This document shows, piece by piece, positions 21,037 to 32,440 of a stretch of 64,000 nt of DNA; position 1 is the stretch's first letter; each line of letters opens with the position of its first letter. Source of the DNA: Curvularia sp. ZM96 (lineage: Eukaryota > Ascomycota > Dothideomycetes > Pleosporales > Pleosporaceae); the NCBI GenBank assembly GCA_022457065.1, contig JAJGBQ010000004.1:310001-374000 (forward strand), in the 5' to 3' direction. The position numbers and the translations under genes are program-made. The notes below the pieces were generated by a model. It saw only the letters and a list, made by a program, of their open reading frames with translations, had not been told where the DNA came from and did not search any database.

Positions 21037-24000
21037 CTACTTGGCTTTCCCCGCTTTGCCTTGGCCTCTGCCTCTCCCTCTGCCTCTTCCCGCTCCGCGC
21101 CCTCTGGGGACCTTCTTCTTTGGTGAGTTTCGATCTGTCATGTCAGCCAGATCCGTCTCGCCTTCACTCGCCTCTGCGAAAAAATGGCTCTTGACTTGCG
21201 CATCGCTTTTTCTAGCTGCCTTACGCCTCGGCGTAGAGCGGACAGCCGGCGTACGTCTTGACAAATTGGAGGGCGCATCCAACGAAGGTCCATTGGACAG
21301 TTCGTCATCAGTGGAAATAGGTTTACGAGCTGAGCGAGTCCGCGTCTTGGTGCCACGAGGGCAGCCACGAGGGCGGCCAGATATGGTAGTGCCAGGTATT
21401 CCCCTGTCAGGTTCGGAATTGGAGGCTTCATCCTCATTACCTTCTTCATGGTCATGCTCGGTTTCGCTGTCCATCTCTTCGTCGACACTTGTCGCTTTGC
21501 CATGATCCGCGCCTTCGCTGAGCTTGCTGACAGGCTGTTGTAACGCTTGAATGAGTGAGATTGGGGTGCGATGGGCATTTTCCACAACTGGCTCACACGG
21601 GTCCTCTTTTTCTCCGTGGTCAATCGTCAGCTCTCCATGCTCATCTTGGCTAGCTGGAAGAAATCCGCCTGCCATGTCTTCGCCGCGCTCTGCAGTGTGA
21701 CGTGACGTGTCAGGCACAAGGCCGCCACCGTCGGATAATTCCACCTCGTCCCGCAGGAAGCCACCCTCGAAGTCAGTGTGATTCTGGAAGACCTCCCATT
21801 GAGACTTGCTCTCTCCTGCATCTTCCTCTTCTTCCTTCGGTGGCTCCACTCTCTCCTTAGCCGGCAGCTCCACATCTTCTCCATACTCTTCTTTCATCCT
21901 ACTGACTATCCTTAATCCGGACGTAAACCTCCTCCAAAGCCCTAGCAAGAACTTCTCTCTCTTTTCTCTCTCTTTGCGCTGTTTCTCTGCCTCTTCGGCT
22001 TCCCATGCATCAATGAGCATGTCCTCATTCTCTTCTGCAACCACGACACCTGTAATTACAGGTACAGCGCGCTGCTTGCCGAACTCAAAGCCCGTGCACG
22101 CTTCCGCATAATCAATGTTGAGCTTCCGGCATATTCGCGCAGTGCCTTTAAGAGGCACATGAACAGCACCCTTTGGGACCATGGTTGGAACGTACACATC
22201 AATGTTCCCAAATGCGTTCCGCGGAATTTTCCCATCAACGATGGGATCTGGAATGATCCAGTCGGTTTGGTCTTTTGAGTAGAGACCTTGCTTGACCTTG
22301 CCTCCTTCGATACGCTCACGCTCCTCGATCTCGCGTTTCCTTGTCACTGTGACTGCGCGCATAGGCACGAGCTTGAGCGGTTGCTGGCCCTCCAGCACTT
22401 CGCGGCCCTCTTTGTGCCACGACTCCTGCGTCTTGCACAACACAACATCCTTTCGGAGATAAACTGGTTCAGACTTTTCGTTCTCGCCCTTGCCTGTGAC
22501 AAAATATCGCACAATCTTCGCATCGCGTTTGAGTGCTTCCTCTCGTCGTAGATGGCGTTCCAGCACATACTCGGTAGAATTTTTATAGCCCTGCAACGTC
22601 TCTTTCCCGCCTTTTTCATCCATGTCTTTCTTCTTCTCTGCCTGTGCAGGCACAAGGTCGCTCTCGTCCTCGACTTCGTCCCATGGCTGGCGCTTATTGT
22701 GGGGTCGTGCATAGGGACGCATGAGAGATTTGAACCAGTCCCATTCTTCCCATCGCTTGACTTTGCCATGCTTGTTGTGAATCGGTACCTTCTCCACTGC
22801 CATGCGGAAACCCTTAGTTCTCCCAGGCCATTGACGTTTGGGAAGATAGCGTGTCGTGACATCCTTCGCAGTGCCATCAGAAGAGAATGCAACCAAATAG
22901 GCTAGGACTTGTTTCGCCTTGTCAGCCGCTGCGCCACGAGCATAGAAATCAGCAAGCCTGTCGGGGAACGCGGCGCTGGCAATAATGGTACGAGGAAGCG
23001 GGGATACTGATATAGGCGTATGTGTTAAGTGTGAGATCGCTTCCGTCCAGTATGTAGGATACGGCAACTCTTCTCCATAGTTTCGCGTTTTGGGTGACTT
23101 CTTCGCAGGTGTGTTGTCTTCTGAATCCGATGATATAGAGATGACGCTACTCAGGTCGCTACTGTCATCCATGACAACATCTACTGATACACTACTCTGG
23201 TTTGCAGTGGTCCGAGATTTGGCTTTGGCGTTGGTTGGAGTGCCTTTGCTTGAACCGTCGTCTCTTGTGATCTTCGAATCGTTCAGCTTCTCGAGGTTCT
23301 TTGGCTTGCCTTCTTCGCTCTGACTCCATGCAAAACCAACCGGCTGCAGGCTGACAACCATTCGCGCCTCGATACCCAGTCCTCGGAGCAAAGCCGTGAA
23401 GAGCTGTTGGCCGACATCTCTGCTGCCTTGATACTTCTTTGCGCATTCTCGAAAAGCATTAACATCCTGCACGCGCTCGCCAAATGTATCCGGGTGATTT
23501 GGGTCATCCTTCCAGGCTTTGATCTCGGCTTCCAGCGACGATGGCGACAGGTAGCCGCGCTTCCGCAGACTCGGAGCAGTGACTTGGAATTTAGACTTCC
23601 AATAAGCTGAGAGAAACTTGAGAAGCCTGATCAGAGGGTCACCGGCAGATAGGTTCGGAGTGTTCGGTTCCAGTGGCTCGGCTGCTGCGCCCCAATCGCG
23701 TGTCTTCTTATCACGTTCAGCTGGTTTTTTATCTTTTCCCTTAGCTGCTGGCTTTCCATTACGAACATCTCTTTGCTTTTGCGGGCTCTCATACACCTTA
23801 ACACCCCCCTTGCCACTATCTTTCCACTTTCCCCTCGGAGCTTCTGACTGTGCCTTTTTTGGACTGGGCGGTTTCTGTACCACTACCCGACTAGGCCCAT
23901 CTTGAATGCCGACGTCACTCCAGTACTTCTCGAGTTCGCGCCAGCACCCAGCGGACATGCCCTGTACCAATGTTTTCTGAACCTCCTTGTCCTGGATCCA

Positions 24001-24558
24001 TGCATTTCGCAACAGGTTGTGATACATGAGAAATTGCACATGCATACAATGTGTGACGGTGCGTATCTGTCGCTGAACCTTTGAAGGGCCTTTTCTTCCA
24101 TCTGGCTTTGTCTCGAACGCGGTTTTCGGCGCCGCAGACAGGGTCAAGGCAATGTCTCCGGTGATGACAGGCGTAGGGCCATGGTCTGGCTTTGTATGAT
24201 GGTGTGTACCGAGCGCATCCTCCCAATCGCCGTCTTCAGTGTCATCACTGTCTTCAGCCTGTTGTGTCACGGCTTTCCCTTTGTCTTTCGTTGCGCCGTT
24301 CAACGGGACATCTTCAAATTCATCTTCGGTGCTCTCTGGATCTGACGATTCGCTGTCGCCATCATCCTCTTGCTGCAACAGAGCTTTCGTTTGCGACAGG
24401 GTGCGCTTGACTTTGGGTGGCGCATCCAAGGTTTGGAAGATGGATACCTTATCTCGTCGGGCCGGTGGCGGAGGTTTACGAGCGCGCGCGCGTTTTGTCG
24501 GTGGTTCCGGTGCGGGCGATCCTGAGTATGAGCGCTTCCGCGCAAGTATTGGGGGCAT
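21037..24558 (-). CDS. rad4: Rad4/XPC nucleotide excision repair protein
   Basis: Single exon, 1,173 residues. The N-terminus is basic and acidic low complexity. Around 165-195 (HVQFLMYHNLLRNAWIQDKE) and 305-430 (LIRLLKFLSAYWKSKF; FTALLRGLGIEARMVVSLQP) lies the transglutaminase-like core that binds DNA and Rad23. It continues at ~500-615 (TYWTEAISHLTH; VTTRYLPKRQWPGRTKGFRM). The beta-hairpin domains follow: BHD1 at ~660-735 (YVLERHLRREEAL; ESWHKEGREV), BHD2/BHD3 at ~765-890 (DWIIPDPIVDGKIPRNAFGN; GTARICRKLNIDYAEACTGFEF). The protein recognises helix-distorting lesions in the nucleus and starts global genome repair. The tail of about 280 residues is charged and ends in a Gly-Arg-rich stretch, longer than in yeast. 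The gene has no breaks, which supports good assembly quality in this area. Confidence 0.96.
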   Translation of the reverse strand: MPPILARKRSYSGSPAPEPPTKRARARKPPPPARRDKVSIFQTLDAPPKVKRTLSQTKALLQQEDDGDSESSDPESTEDEFEDVPLNGATKDKGKAVTQQAEDSDDTEDGDWEDALGTHHHTKPDHGPTPVITGDIALTLSAAPKTAFETKPDGRKGPSKVQRQIRTVTHCMHVQFLMYHNLLRNAWIQDKEVQKTLVQGMSAGCWRELEKYWSDVGIQDGPSRVVVQKPPSPKKAQSEAPRGKWKDSGKGGVKVYESPQKQRDVRNGKPAAKGKDKKPAERDKKTRDWGAAAEPLEPNTPNLSAGDPLIRLLKFLSAYWKSKFQVTAPSLRKRGYLSPSSLEAEIKAWKDDPNHPDTFGERVQDVNAFRECAKKYQGSRDVGQQLFTALLRGLGIEARMVVSLQPVGFAWSQSEEGKPKNLEKLNDSKITRDDGSSKGTPTNAKAKSRTTANQSSVSVDVVMDDSSDLSSVISISSDSEDNTPAKKSPKTRNYGEELPYPTYWTEAISHLTHTPISVSPLPRTIIASAAFPDRLADFYARGAAADKAKQVLAYLVAFSSDGTAKDVTTRYLPKRQWPGRTKGFRMAVEKVPIHNKHGKVKRWEEWDWFKSLMRPYARPHNKRQPWDEVEDESDLVPAQAEKKKDMDEKGGKETLQGYKNSTEYVLERHLRREEALKRDAKIVRYFVTGKGENEKSEPVYLRKDVVLCKTQESWHKEGREVLEGQQPLKLVPMRAVTVTRKREIEERERIEGGKVKQGLYSKDQTDWIIPDPIVDGKIPRNAFGNIDVYVPTMVPKGAVHVPLKGTARICRKLNIDYAEACTGFEFGKQRAVPVITGVVVAEENEDMLIDAWEAEEAEKQRKEREKREKFLLGLWRRFTSGLRIVSRMKEEYGEDVELPAKERVEPPKEEEEDAGESKSQWEVFQNHTDFEGGFLRDEVELSDGGGLVPDTSRHTAERGEDMAGGFLPASQDEHGELTIDHGEKEDPCEPVVENAHRTPISLIQALQQPVSKLSEGADHGKATSVDEEMDSETEHDHEEGNEDEASNSEPDRGIPGTTISGRPRGCPRGTKTRTRSARKPISTDDELSNGPSLDAPSNLSRRTPAVRSTPRRKAARKSDAQVKSHFFAEASEGETDLADMTDRNSPKKKVPRGRGAGRGRGRGRGQGKAGKAK

Positions 24559-24846
24559 TTCTCTGCCTGCAAAGATGGACTATGGTAACATGAGGCCTGA
24601 ACATAGCGACGTTGATTTACGAAGGTATAGGCTAGATTGCTGAGATGATGACGCAAATGCCCCTGTTGAAATTCCGATCGCGCGGAACGATCGAGCACAG
24701 ACACCCGTCGCGCCGCCCTTTCGCGCGGTCACGAGTTCCCGGGTGCCCCGCGATCGTGCCCCAGGATTTCTTTTTTCAACATAAGGTTTCACGAAAGCAA
24801 AGCAATCTGTTTGGCTTTATCCAAATATCTAGCATTTCTGGGCCTC

Positions 24847-26498
24847 TCATTCCGCATGGTCCACTTTGTTCTGCTTGTGGAAATCGACAACTCTCCTTGA
24901 TGCTTCTTCTACAGTATCCTGATCAACTGAGAATATGAACCGGAAATGGCCTGGAACCTCGCTGTGATACCCATGTCCAGCTGCCATTTCCACGCCAAAA
25001 TCGTAGAGCCTCTCTTTAAGCTCGTCTTCAGCCTCAAATGTCGGGCTTTGCAAACACGCCGATAAATCCAACCACAAGAAGAACCCTGCGTTTCTTTCAA
25101 GTTGTTAGCTTGAAGCGAGAAGGTTGAACCAAGGCGTGTCACACTTACGCTTTCCGCTCATATGGAATGCCGGCATCATCTAAAGCCCTTGCGACAATAT
25201 CCCGGTGCTTCTTCAGAACATGCGCACTTCTACTCAGGAGTTGCGAGTGCCACTCCTCGTCTTCGAGTATGGTGGTGGCAATGGAGTCAGTTACTGGTGA
25301 TATGCCGTGAAACCGCCTGCGACTGGTTAACATCAGTTGTCGAGAGGAATTTATACCTACGCTAGAGACTGTACGGCTTGTCCAAGCTCTCTGTTTCTGG
25401 TGATTAAACATCCTGATCTCAGACCAGCAGCAGCAAAATCCTGTTAGGGATTTGTCATTAACTAATAACGAATAACAACATCGTGGAGACCTACCTTTGA
25501 CATTCCATACATCACATGGACAAGGCTACTGTCAATGACACCCGTCGTGTCTATTGAGAGAACGGATGTGAAACCCGGACTCGATTCGTCCGTGTTGTAT
25601 ACAGAGAAGGCGTAAATCTCGTCACTAATAAGGTGTATCCTATGCTTGTTGCAAAGTGCGAGGATTGCCTTCAATGCCGCTGAGGTGTAGCATTGCCCTA
25701 CACTATTAATATGTCCCTTGTTTTACATCCCATGAAACGACAAAATACATACCAAGAGGGTTATGTGGATTGGCCAAGACAAGTGCTTTGACGTTAACAC
25801 CAGTCTTCTCAGCTTGTTCAAGAGCGCGCTCATAGCATTCAACTGCTTCGACGCTGAACTGATCCACGTCACCGAACGAGGCGTAAACTAACTTGCAGCT
25901 GCAGGTGATGTAAGTCAAGGCGTATCAACTTCAGTTAAACAAAAAGCTTAACACACCTCGACATACTTTGCAGATCTGGAACAAAAGACCCATAAATCGG
26001 CATACCTAGGAGCAAAGCATCACTCTCTCCCTCTGTAATGCAAAGTGATAAGATGTCGTTCAGTGCCGTCACACCGGCGACGAACGAAATGTCCTCTACG
26101 GCCACGGCTGAGACTGGTGAAAAGCGCTTGTTGATAAAAGATGCCATCGCCGCCCTCAAACGCTTGGAACCGAATGGACCATTGTGGTATGTCAAAGAAC
26201 TAGACTCAAGAGATTCCATGCACTAGTTTCTTTAGCTACGATACGCCGTTACGGTTCTGAAGGTTGACCTTTGTTTTGACGTAGTCGAGCATCTCGTCAT
26301 GCATGAGAAACTGTTCCTTGCATCAGTAACAGCGCCCAGAGCATGACATCTTTGACGCGGCAACCTACATTCTCGGCATTGCTGAAAGATACTAGGCCGT
26401 CTGGATTCCTGTTCTTGTTGTACAGGTGGCCGCGTTCTTTGGTATAGCCAGCCGCTAGGTTCAAGGCTGCATACTTGCGCCCACGGTTTGATAACATG
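24847..26498 (-). CDS. PLP-dependent aminotransferase, ACC-synthase-like
   Basis: Eight exons (26370-26498, 26269-26310, 25957-26222, 25753-25898, 25495-25697, 25361-25440, 25149-25316, 24847-25093) join in frame to 426 residues, the usual length of fold-type I class I/II aminotransferases. Visible motifs: YHNGPFGSKRLRAAMASFIN, LVLANPHNPLGQCY (Asn that contacts PLP), SDEIYAFSVY (Asp and Tyr of the PLP site), VMYGMSKDFAAAGLRSG (Schiff-base Lys) and GHFRFIFSVD (carboxylate-binding Arg). The start MLSNRGRKYA and the early NPDGLVSFSNAEN are typical of the fungal group annotated as 1-aminocyclopropane-1-carboxylate synthase-like. Many of these do not make ACC and serve in secondary metabolism, so substrate assignment is open. 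Intron 7 uses an AAG acceptor. The short distance to Rad4 (288 bp) suggests no regulatory link beyond proximity. Confidence 0.9.
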
Positions 26499-27941
26499 AT
26501 CACTATGATACGGTTGTAATGCGTTATTCACTGGCTGCAGAGTGTAGGTAGCAGTTTCGTTGCGAACTTACAGGCTGCGAGGATGTGTGAGTCAACGCGA
26601 GGCCAACTCGGTACAAGTGTAGATTCCCTGCATGCATGATGATCCTTACCATAGCAACTCCAGGCCTCGAAAGTTTCCATACAAGGCATTCATCGCGAAT
26701 AAGCGTTAGTGTATTCTGAGCAGGCAGAATGTGGCGCATGGTAGAGCCAATCCAACACCCCTGCTCATGGATGCCTGGGGAGGCCGCTCACATTAGGCTT
26801 TCGGAGGCTTTCAGCCAGCCATCTTGCCTGAGACGTGAATCAAGCCCTCAGTACGCGCTATCAATGCTAAAAACAACCAAGCGTAAGATGTGCCTTATGA
26901 AGCAGCCATCTAAATGGCACGGCTGAAGCAGCTGGCTGAATGCGGTGATGACTCGTGGCACTGCTGTGCCGCTGGCGGCCTGTCGAAGAACGGCGGTATA
27001 TATCCAGCACAGCAACTCAGCCTGGACGTGAAGAAAGCAAAATATCTTGTTGTTATTGTGGCGATTGATCCTGCTATAATTCTATACGTTTGACCTGCTT
27101 TTCCAACACAACAGAACCCCGCTGTCCGAACTCACAAAGTTCAGTGCACCCTCAACAAGATCGAACAGCTGGAAGAAAATGGACGTGCACACGATGGTTC
27201 CACGTATTAGAGTACGCAAAAGGGTGGGGGCGAGCAGTGACAAGATGAAAGTGGTGTGGTGAGGACGCGAAGACAAGTCGGCACGTGATGGAAACGACAA
27301 GACGACCTACGAGCAGACATCAATCTGACATCTGTTGAAGGCGCTGAAAATCGCACACTGACAGAACAGGTTCAACAACCTAGTTCGCAATATTCTTGGA
27401 GATGAACGCTGGTCTCAGGTCACGTGCACTGGAGGCTGCCCAACCCCTCCTCGAGTCTCGAAGCGGCATGGTGTCGAGGGGACGAAGGGTCGGCCATCCC
27501 TGACCGCTGCGTGCCGCCGTTACAGTTTCCTTCGTCTTGCAACCACCGCAATTGCACTCTTCATTGCATCAAAGGTGCAAAACCATCACTGCTAACACAA
27601 AAGACTAACAAAATCGTAGCTGAAGAAGCTCCCGAATCGCCCAAATGGTCGACACCTACATCATCAACATAGCCACAGCTGCTGCCCGTGACCTGTGGCT
27701 CCTCAGGCAGCCGGCCTCCGCAGTCCTCTGCCACCACTGACATGCACCCGCGGTCTTGGACCTTCTACTCTTTTTTGTCTAAGCACTCTTCCTCTTCCTC
27801 TCCACCTTACTCACCCAGCATTATTATTCTCTTACTATACAGTCTGTCGAAGTCTTTCCTTTTCTTCGATACCTCTGTCCACGCCTCGCATACTCCCTCC
27901 CAACCAACGTCGTCCTTAGGCACCCAGATTCACACTTGAGC
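26499..27941. other. Intergenic region between divergent aminotransferase and zinc-finger genes
   Basis: 1.44 kb holding both promoters and probably the long C/T-rich 5' leader of the zinc-finger gene (27730-27930 is very pyrimidine-rich). No gene is supported. Confidence 0.4.
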
Positions 27942-28810
27942 ATGAGCTCACTGCTGCTGTTTGCAGTGCTACTCACTGTCCTTCTCCAGCCAGCGACAGC
28001 TGCCAATCCAGTCATGGATCTAACGCCGCCTGGCAGTCCATTGGACTTCCATATGAACGAGCTGATTGTAGTATGCACCTGCGGTGGCATGCCGTTCAAC
28101 TTCTGTCTGTGCTTGGTAAGACTTCTTCACTCGTCTTTGTAGAGCCTCTTCCTGACAATACCAGCCGCCGTTGCCAAACAATAATGCAGTAGCGCCAGCA
28201 CTACCCGAGGACCCTGTTGGCATGCCGTTGCCCGAACCCTTCGAGTTCGACATAGATATGGAGCCAGTGTTGAACTACGTCACTGGGGACAACAGGCCAG
28301 TTTTGAACAACGAGTACGTCCAGTACATGGATGCGAACGAGACAACGGTACAGCCTATTACTGTACAGGCGCATATTGAGGACACATACACTCCGGGTGA
28401 CCGCTCGTCGTCGCATCCACCCAGGTCTAGGAAGCGGTCGCAAAAGCGACAGGCTCCTCGCGAGCGTGGTTTCGTTTGCAACGAGCCAGGGTGCAGCGAC
28501 GTTTTCAATCGCCAATGCGACCTCAAGTAAGTCTTGTCCCTTGTACGCGCGGACCACGTAACTAACCATGGCTAGTCGTCATCGCAAGACGAGTCACCTC
28601 GATAAGAGTGAGCGGCCTCACGTGTGCCCGACCTGCGACAAGGGTTTCCTGTACCCCAAAGACCTTCGCCGACATAGGCGTCAACACAGTGACCCATCCT
28701 CAGTCATGGTTACCTTTCGCTGTGAACATCCCGACTGCAGCAACCTTGATGGCTTCTCACGCAAGGACAACCTCCAGAGGCATCAGCGAAGGCAGCACAG
28801 CTCACAATAG
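27942..28810 (+). CDS. C2H2 zinc-finger protein, probable transcription factor
   Basis: Three exons (27942-28115, 28165-28526, 28576-28810) give up to 256 residues. Three zinc fingers fill the C-terminus: FVCNEPGCSDVFNRQCDLNR with its HRKTSH end crossing intron 2, HVCPTCDKGFLYPKDLRRHR, and FRCEHPDCSNLDGFSRKDNL. A basic stretch (RSRKRSQKRQ) precedes them. The middle is acidic and Pro-rich (LPEDPVGMPLPEPFEFDID), as in activation regions. It should bind DNA in the nucleus; the target genes are unknown. Oddly, the longest frame begins MSSLLLFAVLLTVLLQPATA, which looks like a secretion signal. The more likely start is the in-frame ATG at 28014 (MDLTPPGSP), which gives 232 residues without it. No link to the metabolite clusters can be shown. 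Confidence 0.82.
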
Positions 28811-29546
28811 CTGCTGTGTGGCAGACGCATACGTCTTCCCATGGCTATCGCACCGACATTTCTTCCTTTATCATTTCCGCTCGTACTCGCGACTCTTGCT
28901 TTTTTATGTTTTACGTTGCAACGTCATGCTGTCTTCTTGATGTCTGAAAGCTTTGGTGTTCGGGTACCTGCATATTCTTTTCTTTTGGTAATACCCTTAC
29001 TTGACGCCCGTAGCAAGTGCTGCTTATGACGTCAACGGCCTGGCGCCATGTTGTTTCCTTTTGCGATCCTAAAAGAATTTCTCTTTTCTTTGTCTCCTAA
29101 CATGTAGTACGACGGTTCATTTCACAAAGGTTGGTCATTTGACTTGCTCAAAAACACAGTTTGCTACGCGCTGGTCGTAGATGCCATTACGCTCTGTCTA
29201 GTATTCCAATAGAGCTATCTATCGCCTGTTACCTCTCGTCGCATCCTATCAACTGTGACTTGCTAGCCTCATGTGTCCGTTTCGGTCAGAACGTGTGAGA
29301 TATAGTTGCACAATGAGCTTCGCATGATACACGGTCTGCTCTGCTTGAATGTTTGTTCACGTAGCCGCATAGTAGGCATGGTGCCTTAGAAGGTCACTAG
29401 CGGTGCTGAACAGTCCTTGCCGGTATGCTCCACACTACATGGACATCAGCATAGGGACGCTACCTTTCTCTCAACTACTACCGAAATATCTCCGGCGATG
29501 AACCTCCATAGGCCATCCTCCTCAAGCAAAAACGATACGAAAATAC
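28811..29546. other. Convergent intergenic region, no gene seen
   Basis: 736 bp between the stop codons of the zinc-finger gene and the FAD oxidase. It holds T-rich 3' untranslated DNA and no supported ORF. Confidence 0.45.
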
Positions 29547-31266
29547 TTAAGACAGATTCTTACTGGGCGGCCCATACAACTTAAAGTACCCAGGCTGCAA
29601 CCTTTGAAAAACACCCTCTGGATCGTACTTGAGTGCAATCTGCCTCAACTTGTCCGCACTGGCCCCATAACTTGCAATCACATCCTGGAATTGACTCGCA
29701 TAGTTCATGTACAAGTAGTCCACCTCCAGCCGCATATCTCTAGCCGCCTGCTCAAACTTCGCAATCAAGTCCCCAGCCACCTGCAGCACGAGCTCATCGT
29801 CTTGAGCGTTTGTCCATGAGAAATTGGGATTGATGAGCAGGATAGGGCCATCGGAGGGTGCTAAGCCCAGGGCATTACCGCCATTCCGTTGCATGGCCTC
29901 GAGCTGCGGCGTGGTAATGACTTGCAGCGTGATGGCGGGTATGATACTAGATACGTTTCTCAGCCTGTCAAAGGCCGCGAAGGAGATGTCGACTACGCGG
30001 TCGATGATCTCGCGGTCTGATAGTCTGGCAGAGGCGGTCCAGTAGGATTGCCGGCGGCCCTTGGGGCTGTGCTGTGCCAGGCCAAGTGTCAGGTTTGCTA
30101 AGGTATTGAGGCGTGAAGTATCTTGTATAGCGGAGACATTGTTCCACTGCTGGAAAACGGGTGCGTCGGACGTTGCATCTGCGTATTCGAGCTCGGCGAC
30201 TGCAACTCTCGTGTTGGAACTTACGTCGAGTCCAAAGGACAGGATCTGCGCTGCCTTTGGGTCGCGAGATGCGTGTTTACCCAAGTCGACAAAGGCATCG
30301 ATGGCAGCGCTGAAACTCTCGTTTGTGTAGATACGCTCACCGCCGTACATCAGTGGACCGTGGGCAAACGTCTCGAGATCGAAGCGCGTAACGATGCCCA
30401 AATTGTTGCCTCCGCCTCGCAACGCCCAGTAAAGGTCTGCGTATACCGAGTCGGGCTTCGCCACTACGATGCGGCCATCAGCGAGGACTACTTCATACGA
30501 CGCAACATTGTCGCAAGCCCATCCGCGTAGGTTCGAAAAGAACGAAATACCGCCTCCTGTCGTGAGTCCTCCAATTCCTATGTCAGCAACACGGCCACCC
30601 ACAACAGTGAGATTGTGCTCAGCAAGGCTCGTATAGATGTCTCTCCAAACGGCACCCGCTCCAACAGAGGCAATCCTCTTGTCTCCAGACAGGCTGACAG
30701 ACGCCATGCGCTCCAGCACCACCGTGATCCCTCCTTCCGCACTCGACGCCCCGGCAAATGCAGCATGCCCTCCACTTCTTACCGCAAAGGGACAGCCATT
30801 GCTTTGTGATACAAGCAGCATCTTAGCCACTTCCAGTGGCGACTCGGGGCGGAATATGCAGTACGGTTTCGGCTCGCGCTGCTGCGCAGACCAAAAATAG
30901 TCAATGGTGGTGTTGTAGTCTGCTTCGTTTCGAGTTTCTACTCTGCCATCATGGCCAAAAAGTTGCACTAGTGAGAGGCACTAAAAAAAACATGCACTGT
31001 AAGCGGAAAGAGGGCACGTTTGTGGAGATGTGGGGATATGAGGTGGCGAAGCTTACTGCACTCGTACAACCATTTCTAGTAACTCTTGGTGCTTCTTCGT
31101 CCCATTTGGAAACAGCATTTGCCTCCACTTTTCTTCCGTCGTCATCCCCTGGTTCCTGACTAGCTCTGATTTTCGGAGACTCGAACGATCCGGTGCCGAG
31201 CGCTGTTGCTACTGTTGCGAATAGCGTGGCAAGAAAGAGTGAGACTGCGCAGAGCCTCATGATCAT
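29547..31266 (-). CDS. Secreted FAD-linked oxidase (berberine-bridge-enzyme type)
   Basis: Two exons (31057-31266 and 29547-30980) give 547 residues. A signal peptide (LCAVSLFLATLFATVATALG) leads into the FAD-binding PCMH fold: FRPESPLEVAKMLLVS, then PFAVRSGGHAAFAGASS, whose His is the residue that carries covalent FAD in this family, then GGRVADIGIGGLTTGGGISF. The C-terminal BBE motif is YLYMNYASQFQDVIASYGA followed by KYDPEGVFQRLQPG. Members oxidise sugars, alkaloids or phenolics with O2 and release H2O2. A Cys for a second covalent FAD bond is not visible at the expected GGxxC place, so single-site attachment is likely. The substrate is unknown. The intron ends in T8AG. The ATG at 31266 was used; one at 31260 is equally good. 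Confidence 0.92.
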
Positions 31267-32440
31267 GATGATGACTTACTTGGCTTAGGTAGGTACTTGA
31301 AGTAAAAATAGTGACTACCCACTAAGTACTCTATGAATAACTAACACAGAAAACCGCGTTACCTTGTTGCCGTCGCCGTCGTCTTCTCAGCATACATACC
31401 CTTTCCGCTTGCGTATACACGCACACACGTGCTTACAAGTGACGAGTAAGAAAGAGGGGGAGAGGAGAGGGCTGACGTGGTCACGAATCGTTAACTCCGA
31501 GGTGTGTTGCTTATTTAAGTATCCATCCTAGTTAGATGTGTTTTTATTCCCAGCCTGCTGGGACAGCTCATGCATGCATGCATGTCATCCAACCTCCTTT
31601 TGTTTGCTTTTGCGGGATACAGAAGGGTCTTCATGTATCTATCCGCGCTTCGGGAAGCCGGGTACCTACATGCAGTTGGATCTCCACCCCCGCATGACGT
31701 GATCATCAAGAAAGGTACCAGCGTCGAAAAGCTTGTGCGGTATGAGACGGCGAGGGAAGGGGACCGGAGTCGGTATTTTTTTTTTCAATGCATATATCTG
31801 TTAGGAAGGGTAGAAGAGATGGTGATTTTGTGGCAGTAGATAGTTTGTCGGATACACGGTGTAGCATGTGTAGAGCCAAGAATCGGGAAGGCTAGACATA
31901 CTCTGCTTCACCTTTTTGATATATCAAGCTGCAACTGTGTACGGAACGAAAATGCCCTGGTATTCCTCATTCCGAGACTTCCGAATGGACAGTAGAATAA
32001 TATGAAGGCTTGTGATGCTTGCAACTCAGGTAGCTCATTTACTCGGCACCTAAAATTAGACCAAGACACCAAGCATTTGGACCCTGATGATAGTCACGTG
32101 AAATGTAGCATTGCACTCTCCAAGATACTTTGCAGTCCCACAAATTAATCTTTTCGGATTGAAATGAGGAAGGCATTAGCTAATAAGCTCAACAAAGGTA
32201 GACACAACCGCAAAAGAGCTACATCCGCAAGCACACGTGCGATATTTAACACAACAGAAACACCGAAAACAGGGTATATGCTAACAAAACAAATCGCTTG
32301 GTAGTTTAAGCAGTGGTCTAAGTGAACATACAAACGCCAGGGTATCAGATGTAGGCCCAAATGAAACGCAAGAACACAGAGACGCCGTAGAAACAAGACC
32401 AAACTATAAAGCTCAACAAAACTCTAATAAATGAAAGTCA
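31267..32440. other. Intergenic region upstream of the FAD oxidase, no gene seen
   Basis: 1.17 kb containing the FAD oxidase promoter and the 3' end of the next gene. A short alternating ATGC run (TGCATGCATGCATG, near 31571-31584) and a T10 tract near 31779 are the only distinctive marks. Confidence 0.4.
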
